A DNA stretch of 7,917 nt from Chitinophagales bacterium. Its GTDB lineage: Bacteria; Bacteroidota; Bacteroidia; Chitinophagales; UBA2359. The stretch lies in assembly GCA_020629595.1 (NCBI GenBank), contig JAHDDA010000119.1:1-7917 (forward strand), in the 5' to 3' direction. A program made the position numbers and the translations under genes. Shown here piece by piece: positions 1-5,549 of the stretch (within the stretch, counting starts at the first letter, position 1; each line of letters opens with the position of its first letter). Under the pieces are notes generated by a model. It searched no databases, was not told the DNA's origin, and saw nothing but the letters and a program-made list of their open reading frames with translations.

Positions 1-230
1 TAACCCTATTAACAAATGATAAAGCAATAAGCGAGTTTAACATTGACGATGTAATGTTTCAATCAATGTTTATGTTTTTACCAGCCTTATTTATCTTAGT
101 GATTGGAGGTAACAATATAAACAAGAAGAAATTGTATTATAAATATGCATTTGCTGGTGTAATTATGGTTTCAATTGCCATTATATTAGGAATAACACAA
201 ATTTTTATTGGGTATAATTCCATTAAATAA
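1..230 (+). CDS. C-terminal part of an unrecognised membrane protein (5' end outside the window)
   Basis: An open frame enters from the left edge (first full codon at 3) and stops at TAA 228-230, giving 75 residues. It contains two hydrophobic stretches that look like membrane helices: one starting about residue 19 (MFQSMFMFLPALFILVIGG) and one about residues 47-67 (FAGVIMVSIAIILGITQIFIG). They are joined by a short Lys/Asn/Tyr-rich loop (NNINKKKLYYKY), and the tail is short and polar. The composition is normal for a small Bacteroidota membrane protein. I do not recognise the family, and the missing N-terminus prevents assignment. That it is coding is inferred from the uninterrupted frame, the coherent membrane topology and the same strand as etfB. 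No clear terminator follows it. Confidence 0.6.
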   Translation, partial: TLLTNDKAISEFNIDDVMFQSMFMFLPALFILVIGGNNINKKKLYYKYAFAGVIMVSIAIILGITQIFIGYNSIK

Positions 231-329
231 AACTTGGCTCAGTAAAATAATTTACATACACTTTTTCTGCAAGCACAAAACTTTCAAGATATTAAACATT
301 TGTTATTTAAAAAACATTTATTAAAAAAG

Positions 330-353
330 TATTTAGCGAATATTCGCTAAATA
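330..353. promoter_or_regulatory. Perfect 24-bp palindrome upstream of etfB, candidate operator
   Basis: The half-site TATTTAGCGAAT (330-341) is followed at once by its exact reverse complement (342-353), so 12 of 12 base pairs match with no spacer. The symmetry ends at 329/354. It lies 11 bp upstream of the etfB -7 box, where the -33 element would be expected, and no TTG occurs at the usual spacing. A dimeric regulator bound here would either block RNA polymerase or replace a missing -33 contact. The GC-containing core AGCGAATATTCGCT argues against a low-complexity AT accident. I cannot name the regulator. Confidence 0.7.
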
Positions 354-364
354 TAAAAATAACC

Positions 365-372
365 TATTTTTG
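365..372 (+). promoter_or_regulatory. Predicted etfBA promoter, -7 box
   Basis: TATTTTTG matches the Bacteroidota -7 consensus TAnnTTTG exactly and is followed by CACCC. Transcription would begin a few bases downstream, giving a leader of roughly 35 nt before the etfB ATG at 414. A -33 TTG is not seen at the normal distance because that position is occupied by the palindrome at 330-353. This is a prediction from sequence only. Confidence 0.65.
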
Positions 373-413
373 CACCCGATTAAGAATATAGTATATAACC
401 GAAATATAATTTT

Positions 414-1151
414 ATGAATGTTTTAGTTTGTATCAGTAAAGTACCTGATACTACCTCAAAAATCCAATTTACAGATGGTAACTCAAAATTTGATGAAAAT
501 GGTGTTACTTGGATTATGAACCCAACAGATGAATGGTATGCCTTAGTTAGAGGAGTGGAAATTAAAGAAGCTGCTGGCGGAAAAGTTACAGTTATCAATG
601 TTGGAGATTCTTCAAACGACCAAATTATTAGAAAAGCATTAGCTATTGGTGCAGATGCTGCTGTACGAATTGATGCTAACCCAACAGATGCTTATTTTGT
701 TGCTGGTCAAATTGCAGAGTACGCTAAAGATAAAAACTTTGACATTATCATTACTGGAAAAGAAACAATTGATTATAACAGTGGTGTTGTTGCTTCAATG
801 ATTGCTGAATTTTTAGATTTACCTCACGTTTCAGTTGCTGAAAAATTAGAGTTGAATGGAAATTCTGCAACCATTACTCGTGAGATTGAAGGTGGTTCTG
901 AAGAAGTAAGCCTTGAAACTCCATTTGTTTTAGGAGCAAACAAAGGTTTAGCAGAACAACGTATTCCTAATATGCGTGGAATTATGATGGCAAGAAAAAA
1001 ACCAATTGATGTTATCCCTGCTTACGATTCGGTAAATGCCTTAACAGCAACGGTGCAATATGAGCCACCAAAACCACGTGAAGCAGTTAAATTAGTTGGT
1101 TCAGCACAAGAGTTAGTTGATTTATTACACAATGAAGCAAAAGCAATATAA
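414..1151 (+). CDS. etfB: Electron transfer flavoprotein beta subunit
   Basis: EtfB pairs with EtfA to form the soluble heterodimer that accepts electrons from acyl-CoA and other flavin dehydrogenases and passes them towards the quinone pool. The 245-residue length is normal for the family. Family features visible: the N-terminal strand MNVLVCISKVPD (1-12); NPTDE (36-40), equivalent to the conserved NPFDE; the nucleotide-binding segment beginning GKETIDYNSG (115-124); REIEGGSEEVSLETPFVL (156-173); and the C-terminal signature around RIPNMRGIMMARKKP (183-197), which belongs to the loop that docks partner dehydrogenases. In well-studied ETFs this subunit binds AMP. Whether this one is bifurcating cannot be decided by eye. 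The ATG at 414 gives the expected N-terminus and there is no Shine-Dalgarno. It is the first gene of an operon with etfA, 48 bp downstream, and is probably controlled from the palindrome/-7 region upstream. Confidence 0.97.
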   Translation: MNVLVCISKVPDTTSKIQFTDGNSKFDENGVTWIMNPTDEWYALVRGVEIKEAAGGKVTVINVGDSSNDQIIRKALAIGADAAVRIDANPTDAYFVAGQIAEYAKDKNFDIIITGKETIDYNSGVVASMIAEFLDLPHVSVAEKLELNGNSATITREIEGGSEEVSLETPFVLGANKGLAEQRIPNMRGIMMARKKPIDVIPAYDSVNALTATVQYEPPKPREAVKLVGSAQELVDLLHNEAKAI

Positions 1152-1199
1152 TCACAATTGTTAATTTGACTTTTCTATAAGTCTCAAAACCAAAAATAA

Positions 1200-2168
1200 A
1201 TGTCAGTTTTAGTATATATAGAATTAGATGGCGGTAAAATAAAAAAATCGTCAATGGAAGCAACCGCTTATGCTGCAGCTTATGCAAAAAGCGCAGGAAG
1301 CTCGGTTACAGCACTAGCTTTAGGATTAGCAGATAGTGCTGAATTAGCAAGTTTAGGAGAGTATGGAGCTTCTAAAGTTTTACACTTAAACAATGCACAA
1401 TTAGATAAATTTGATGCACAGGTTGTAACAAAATTAATTGCAGATGCCGTTGCTGCCGAAGGTGCTAGCGTGGTGGTAATGAGCCACAATTATGCGGGCA
1501 AACACATATCTGGTCGTCTTTCGGCAAGAATTAACGCTGGAATGGTTGCAGGTGCTAATGGCTTACCAGATACTACCAACGGTTTTGTTGTAAAAAAAGG
1601 TTGTTTTTCAGGTAAAGGATTTGGATATTTCAATATCACTTCAGACAAAAAAATATTATCTATTGCCCCAAATTCTTTTACAGTAGAAAAAGTTGGTGGT
1701 ACTGCTTCAGTTGAGGCTTTCTCGGCAGAAGTACCCGCTAATAAAATAACAGTAAATAAGCAAGATAAAATGGAAGGTGGTATTCCACTTACCGAAGCTG
1801 AGTTAGTTGTTTCTGCTGGTAGAGGCTTAAAAGGACCTGAAAATTGGGGAATGGTTGAAGATATGGCTGGCATTTTGGGAGCAGCAACAGCTTGCTCTCG
1901 CCCAGTTTCAGATATAGGTTGGAGACCTCACCACGAACACGTTGGACAAACAGGAATTGCCATTGCACCAAACTTATACATTGCAATTGGAATTTCTGGA
2001 GCAATTCAGCATTTAGCTGGTGTAAATCAGAGTAAAACTATTGTTGTCATCAACAAAGATCCAGAAGCTCCTTTTTTCAAAGCCGCAGATTATGGAATTG
2101 TAGGAGATGCTTTTGAAGTTATACCACAGTTAAACGAAGCTCTCAAAAATCATAAGGCAAATAACTAA
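1200..2168 (+). CDS. etfA: Electron transfer flavoprotein alpha subunit (FixB family)
   Basis: EtfA carries the redox-active FAD of the ETF heterodimer. The 322 residues fit the family. The N-terminal half (about 1-190) is the Rossmann-like ETF domain and the C-terminal part (about 197-318) is the FAD-binding domain. Visible FAD-site motifs: VVSAGRGL (203-210), SRPVSD with Arg234 (233-238), GQTG with Thr251 (249-252), the ETF-alpha signature LYIAIGISGAIQHLAG (259-274), and INKDPEAPFF (284-293), then the ADYGIVGD segment. No key residue appears to be missing. The ATG at 1200 lies 48 bp after etfB with no recognisable Shine-Dalgarno. No convincing promoter is seen in that gap, which holds only a weak 5-bp hairpin (1168-1183), so co-transcription with etfB is inferred. 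A hairpin terminator follows 21 bp after the stop. Confidence 0.97.
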   Translation: MSVLVYIELDGGKIKKSSMEATAYAAAYAKSAGSSVTALALGLADSAELASLGEYGASKVLHLNNAQLDKFDAQVVTKLIADAVAAEGASVVVMSHNYAGKHISGRLSARINAGMVAGANGLPDTTNGFVVKKGCFSGKGFGYFNITSDKKILSIAPNSFTVEKVGGTASVEAFSAEVPANKITVNKQDKMEGGIPLTEAELVVSAGRGLKGPENWGMVEDMAGILGAATACSRPVSDIGWRPHHEHVGQTGIAIAPNLYIAIGISGAIQHLAGVNQSKTIVVINKDPEAPFFKAADYGIVGDAFEVIPQLNEALKNHKANN

Positions 2169-2189
2169 AGGTATAAAAACTTATAGAAT

Positions 2190-2243
2190 AAAGGCTTTCA
2201 GGGACTACGCATTTACATTTTGTATCCTTGAAAGTCTTTTCTT
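2190..2243 (+). terminator. Intrinsic terminator of etfBA
   Basis: The arm AAAGGCTTTCAGGGA (2190-2204) pairs with TCCTTGAAAGTCTTT (2225-2239) over 15 positions, two of them G-U. The loop is about 20 nt and can extend the stem with TAC/GTA. The 3' arm ends in TTTTCTT. It lies just after the etfA stop and before the next promoter, so it should insulate the two operons. Confidence 0.8.
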
Positions 2244-2278
2244 ATGTTAATCTCCCTCAAAAAATTATTAATTTTCCC

Positions 2279-2315
2279 ATATTAATTGAAAAGATTTAAT
2301 CTATTTAATTAATAT
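2279..2315. repeat. 37-nt imperfect dyad over the promoter of the BFN-UVR gene
   Basis: The sequence is symmetric about base 2297. Of 18 opposed positions, 16 are Watson-Crick complementary, one is G/T (2288/2306) and one is A/A (2291/2303). The centre is a perfect AGATT-T-AATCT. The outer arms, ATATTAATTGAA (2279-2290) and TTTAATTAATAT (2304-2315), contain the predicted -33 TTG and overlap the -7 box. There is no T-tract after it, so it is not a terminator. It may be an operator, but the high AT content lowers its significance. Confidence 0.45.
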
Positions 2316-2317
2316 TG
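2286..2317 (+). promoter_or_regulatory. Predicted promoter of the BFN-UVR / CSD-S1 operon
   Basis: TTG at 2286-2288 and TAATATTG at 2310-2317 (one mismatch to TAnnTTTG) are separated by 21 bp, within the spacing used by Bacteroidota promoters. Transcription would start in the low to mid 2320s. This puts the TTG at 2315 inside the promoter rather than in the message and supports translation from GTG 2339. Confidence 0.45.
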
Positions 2318-2338
2318 TACCGACAAAAACGTAATGTA

Positions 2339-2935
2339 GTGGAGCGCATACAATTAGAAATATCAGCGCTATCGCAGAGTGTTGCATTCAATCAGTCCTT
2401 TGCTGTTATTTTAGCAGAAGTAAATGGTAACAGAAAATTGCCAGTTGTTATAGGAATGTTTGAAGCACAAGCAATAGCAATGGAATTGGAAGATATTCCA
2501 CCCTCTCGACCTTTGACACACGATTTATTTAAAAATACACTTGAAACTTTTAATATTAGTTTGGTTGAAATTATTATCAGTGAATTGAAAGAAGGAGTTT
2601 TTTATGCACAATTAGTTTGTGAGCAAAACGAAAAACAATTGATAATAGATTCAAGGACTTCAGATGCAGTTGCTTTAGCAGTTCGTTTTAAATGCCCTAT
2701 TTATACCTACGAACCAATTATGGCAGAAGGTGGTATTATTCTTGAAGAAGATGTTTCGGAAAATAAAGACGCTGCTATTGACCAAATAGAGAAACCTGAA
2801 AAGACAATAAAGAATAGTTCTTCTTACGCTAGTAAATCAAGCAAAGAACTTGAGAACTTACTGCAAAAAGCACTAAGTGAAGAAAACTATGAAATAGCTG
2901 CCAAATTAAGAGACGAAATCAAGAAAAGAGGATAA
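2339..2935 (+). CDS. BFN-domain (bifunctional nuclease/DUF151) protein with C-terminal UVR motif
   Basis: The protein combines a BFN/DUF151 domain (about residues 1-135) with a UVR motif (about 168-196). Family marks include the N-terminus MERIQLEISALS, the block NRKLPVVIGMFEAQAIAMEL (31-50), SRPLTHDLF (56-64), and IDSRTSDAVALAVRFKCPIY (103-122). A polar linker (about 136-167) leads to the UVR helix pair beginning SKELENLLQKALSEENYEIA; this UvrB/UvrC-type motif mediates protein contacts. The plant founder of the family was reported to have nuclease activity, but the role in Bacteroidota is not settled. Start choice: the frame is open from TTG 2315, but relatives begin near MEKIKLEI, which matches GTG 2339 (198 residues), and the predicted promoter overlaps the TTG. 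No in-frame ATG occurs before codon 40. An ATG-TAG pair (2334-2339) shares one base with the GTG. The next gene follows after 18 bp, so they are probably co-transcribed. Confidence 0.85.
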   Translation: MERIQLEISALSQSVAFNQSFAVILAEVNGNRKLPVVIGMFEAQAIAMELEDIPPSRPLTHDLFKNTLETFNISLVEIIISELKEGVFYAQLVCEQNEKQLIIDSRTSDAVALAVRFKCPIYTYEPIMAEGGIILEEDVSENKDAAIDQIEKPEKTIKNSSSYASKSSKELENLLQKALSEENYEIAAKLRDEIKKRG

Positions 2936-2953
2936 ATCCTTAAAAACATTGAT

Positions 2954-3931
2954 ATGAGAAAGAAAAAACAACAAGGACGAATTTCAAGCATAAAATACAG
3001 AAAAGGCTTTGGGTTTATTGAATATGAAAATAAAGAATTATTTTTTCATAAAAAAAACACTTTAGGCAATTTTCAAGATTATGCCGAAGATGATTTAGTA
3101 GAATTTACTTTAATAAGTTCAAGAAGTGATAAAGAAAAATTTGAGGCTATAAAAGTTATAAACGAATCTAATATTCGTTCTAGAGATAGATTTTTAGAAT
3201 CTTTAGAAAAAGGACAAATTATTGAAGCAAGAATCAGATACAAATCTGCAAATGGCTACCATTTAGGATTAAAATATTGTACCGATGGTTTCTTGTCTTT
3301 TGAAAACATTTCTTACGTAAAAAGTGAAGACACTGAATCATTATTTAAAAAAGGTGATTTTGTGTCTTTGAAAGTAACAAAAGTTGACTTTAAGAAAAAA
3401 TTAGTTTACCTAAACTTCAAAAATATCATATTACCAGAATTTTGGAATAATCAAGAAGATGAAATTGAAGTTGGAAGTGTTTTTAACTGCAAGATTAGAA
3501 GAAAAATAATGACACAATATGGCTATTCACGATTAATGTTAGAAAATAGCTATATTTTAAATTATGAATTTTCTTTGAGAAGAAAACTAGGAATTTTATA
3601 TGATGATTTAGATAGAGAAGAAGTGTATGATTTCTTAGGAAAAGTTGATGACTTTTTTAAATCAGACGGAACAATAATGGTTCGTATTCAGCACTTAGAA
3701 GCAGAAATTAACAAAGTAGTTTTTTCTTGGTGGATAGAAAATGATTTTGAACTTGAAAGAGCAGAGAAAATTTTACATCTTGCCTATTCTACTAATGTTA
3801 GCGAAGCACTTAAATCTCAAATTTATCTAAATTTATTAGATATAACTGCACCATTCTTTGTTGATGATATAATAGCTTTCAAAGAAAGAATGGAAACAGA
3901 ATTTCCCGCATTGGAAGAAGAAGAAAGTTAA
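2954..3931 (+). CDS. Putative RNA-binding protein: cold-shock-like domain plus S1-like domain
   Basis: The 325-residue soluble protein appears to chain OB-fold domains. Residues about 6-68 resemble a cold-shock domain: QGRISSIKYRKGFGFIEY carries the RNP1-type KGFGFI (17-22), ELFFHKK (28-34) matches the RNP2 region, and DDLVEFTL (46-53) matches the later EGQxVEF strand. Residues about 85-157 have the strand spacing of an S1 domain (EKGQIIEARI, DGFLSFENIS, FKKGDFVSLKVTKVDFKKKLVYLNF). A third, weaker OB-like segment may begin at VGSVFNCKI (173-181). The remainder (about 218-325) is acidic, likely mostly helical, ends EEEES, and matches nothing I recognise. Inferred role: binding single-stranded RNA in the cytoplasm. 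The ATG at 2954 is 18 bp after the BFN-UVR gene, implying one transcript, and a strong terminator follows. Lysine and AT codon use resembles its neighbours, with no sign of transfer. Confidence 0.7.
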   Translation: MRKKKQQGRISSIKYRKGFGFIEYENKELFFHKKNTLGNFQDYAEDDLVEFTLISSRSDKEKFEAIKVINESNIRSRDRFLESLEKGQIIEARIRYKSANGYHLGLKYCTDGFLSFENISYVKSEDTESLFKKGDFVSLKVTKVDFKKKLVYLNFKNIILPEFWNNQEDEIEVGSVFNCKIRRKIMTQYGYSRLMLENSYILNYEFSLRRKLGILYDDLDREEVYDFLGKVDDFFKSDGTIMVRIQHLEAEINKVVFSWWIENDFELERAEKILHLAYSTNVSEALKSQIYLNLLDITAPFFVDDIIAFKERMETEFPALEEEES

Positions 3932-3955
3932 ATTTAATTTTCAGAAAATAATGCT

Positions 3956-3992
3956 AAAGGTGGCTGTAATTTTTTTATAGCCACCTTTTTTT
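3956..3992 (+). terminator. Intrinsic terminator after the CSD-S1 gene, between convergent operons
   Basis: AAAGGTGGCTGTA (3956-3968) pairs with TATAGCCACCTTT (3976-3988) over 13 positions with one G-U, around a 7-nt loop, and is followed by a run of T to 3992. It begins 25 bp after the stop at 3931. For the convergent minus-strand operon ending at 4028 the same hairpin has only a short T-run, so it probably works less well in that direction. Confidence 0.9.
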
Positions 3993-4027
3993 ATTAAAAG
4001 TCCATATATTAAATTTTGGCTTCGTAC

Positions 4028-4912
4028 TCAAAAGAAAATTAACAAAAATGAGTATATAATTATTGTACCATCCAAAATAGCCAGATAATAATATTCGTGT
4101 TGTGGTTTTTTAGCTTTTAAAACTACAGGAATTAGTAAACAATAAAAAAGTGAAACATAGAAATTATGTTGAACCGCACTTAATCCAATCAGCAAAAGCA
4201 ATAAAAAAGATGCAATATTTAAACTTGTCTGTGTTCCAAACTGAGTAGCATAAGTTTTTATTCCTTCCTTTTTATCAAATTCGGCATCTCTAATATCAAA
4301 TGGAATGGTAATGGCGAAAATAAATAGGAAGCGTTCAATAAAGACTAAGTAAAATTCTCCAGGAATTGTTATTCTAAAAGAAGCTGCTAAAATACTTGTA
4401 GCGAAAGACCACACAATTGCAATTAAAAAAATTTTAGCAAATTGAAATTTCCTTATATTAACTTCAATTTGTCTAATTTTTATTGGAATTGAATACAAAA
4501 GAGTTATAATACCAGATAAAGGCAATAAGTATAATATTTTTCGATTTAAAATTAACTCAATTAAATAAAATCTTTCATTACCTTTAAAATAGTTGTGCGG
4601 TAAAAACAAGATAAAAAACATCCCTAAAATACTAACTACTGTTAGTAAGTAAATGAAAAATGTATTTTTTTTACTCCAATATATTACTTCGGCATAAGCG
4701 TTATCTGACTTGCTTTTTAAATCTTTAATTCGATGAATGGAATACGAAAAGAGTGTGGCAAATCCTACGAACCCTGCTAAATGAAAATATAATTTTTCAA
4801 ATACATTTTTGTGAAAAAGACTTATTGTGGCTAATGTAATAGAAAATGCACACAATGCAATAAATATATTGCCATAAATTAAGTAGTTAGTTAATTTTTT
4901 TAATAATTTCAA
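4028..4912 (-). CDS. UbiA-superfamily-like integral membrane protein with eroded first Asp motif
   Basis: The 294 residues are very hydrophobic, with roughly eight to nine membrane helices, as in UbiA-type intramembrane prenyltransferases, which transfer polyprenyl chains to aromatic or other acceptors. The second Asp-rich motif is intact: D206-IR-D209-AEF-D213 followed by KKEGIKTYATQFG (214-226). The YSIP segment (140-143) matches the conserved YSxP before the second half. The first motif, normally NDxxDxxxD, is degraded to H60-R61-xx-D64-xxx-K68. The substrate is unknown, and catalytic loss or a changed reaction is possible. Start: the frame opens after a TAG at 4951-4949 and has no ATG, so TTG 4912 is the best start; AAGG lies 7 nt upstream and the N-terminus (MKLLKKLTNYLIYGNIF) enters the first helix properly. 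It follows coaE after 28 bp and is the last gene of the ybbR-coaE operon. Confidence 0.65.
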   Translation of the reverse strand: MKLLKKLTNYLIYGNIFIALCAFSITLATISLFHKNVFEKLYFHLAGFVGFATLFSYSIHRIKDLKSKSDNAYAEVIYWSKKNTFFIYLLTVVSILGMFFILFLPHNYFKGNERFYLIELILNRKILYLLPLSGIITLLYSIPIKIRQIEVNIRKFQFAKIFLIAIVWSFATSILAASFRITIPGEFYLVFIERFLFIFAITIPFDIRDAEFDKKEGIKTYATQFGTQTSLNIASFLLLLLIGLSAVQHNFYVSLFYCLLIPVVLKAKKPQHEYYYLAILDGTIIIYSFLLIFF

Positions 4913-4940
4913 TTTATAGCCTTGAATTAAGATTAATTTG

Positions 4941-5549
4941 TTAAAAATCTACTTTTTTTAGTTTTAAAATTGCCTCATTTATTTTCCAGATTTGAGGTAA
5001 AAGAGGGTTTCCTTCATCATTATAAATGATATAATCAGCCATTTTTTCTTTTTGTTCTTGTGATATTTGTTTATCAATTCTATTAGTTACTGCATGCCTG
5101 TTACACCTATCTCTTAGCATTGTTCTTGAAATTCTAAGTTCTAAGGGTGCAGAAACGGTTATTATTTTATCTAATTCTTTGTAACTTCCTGTTTCAAATA
5201 ATAAAGCCGATTCTTTTAAAGAGTATTTATTAAATTTTTTTTCTTGAAATTTTTGCCATTTTATACCATCTTTATAAACCGCAGGATGAACAATAGCATT
5301 TAGTTGTTCTAATTTTTCTTTATCTGAAAATACAATTTGTGCTAACTTTTTTCTTTTTAACTTATTTTCATTGGCATAAATATCTTCTCCAAACAGTAAT
5401 TTTATTTGCCCTATCAATTTCTCATCATAGTTCATTAAAAACTTTGCTCTATTATCGGCATTATAAATGGACACACCCATCGATTCAAAAATTTTAGCCA
5501 CAAAACTTTTACCTACACCAATTCCACCAGTTATTCCTACTTTAATCAT
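4941..5549 (-). CDS. coaE: Dephospho-CoA kinase
   Basis: CoaE catalyses the last step of coenzyme A synthesis, ATP-dependent phosphorylation of the 3'-hydroxyl of dephospho-CoA, in the cytoplasm. The 202-residue length is typical. Visible features: the P-loop GITGGIGVGKS (5-15); NADNRAK (30-36), with Asp32 at the second acidic position of the usual DxD (the first is Asn30); HPAV (88-91); ESALLFETG (113-121), the E-x-P-LLFE-like block; TMLRDRCNR (143-151), in the lid region; RIDKQISQEQK (157-167); and ADYIIYNDEG (171-180). The frame is open to a TTG at 5579, but ATG 5549 gives the canonical N-terminus directly ahead of the P-loop. The start overlaps the end of the YbbR-domain gene by 8 bp (ATGATTAA), suggesting translational coupling. 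Confidence 0.95.
   Translation of the reverse strand: MIKVGITGGIGVGKSFVAKIFESMGVSIYNADNRAKFLMNYDEKLIGQIKLLFGEDIYANENKLKRKKLAQIVFSDKEKLEQLNAIVHPAVYKDGIKWQKFQEKKFNKYSLKESALLFETGSYKELDKIITVSAPLELRISRTMLRDRCNRHAVTNRIDKQISQEQKEKMADYIIYNDEGNPLLPQIWKINEAILKLKKVDF

Noticed and set aside
295..323. Direct repeat AACATTTGTTA / AACATTTATTA with an 18-bp period upstream of etfB
   Set aside because: Two copies only, in very AT-rich DNA, with no further unit. It could arise by chance.
231..329. Search for a small RNA or tRNA in the gap upstream of the palindrome
   Set aside because: No stable structure, cloverleaf or terminator could be made out in this AT-rich stretch.
330..353. Palindrome read as a terminator of the upstream membrane-protein gene
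   Set aside because: No T-tract follows it on the + strand. On the minus strand a CTTTTTT run does follow, but no minus-strand gene lies there to terminate.
1168..1183. Small hairpin GACTT/AAGTC between etfB and etfA
   Set aside because: A 5-bp stem with a 6-nt loop and no T-tract is too weak to call a terminator or attenuator.
380..2004. Antisense open frames opposite etfB and etfA (for example 380-598 and 1490-1873, minus strand)
   Set aside because: They lie within strongly conserved genes, match no family and have no promoter or start context. They are shadows of the real coding frames.
2315..2338. TTG 2315 as the start of the BFN-UVR gene
   Set aside because: It overlaps the predicted -7 box, and the eight extra residues (YRQKRNV after the start) do not match the family N-terminus, which fits GTG 2339.
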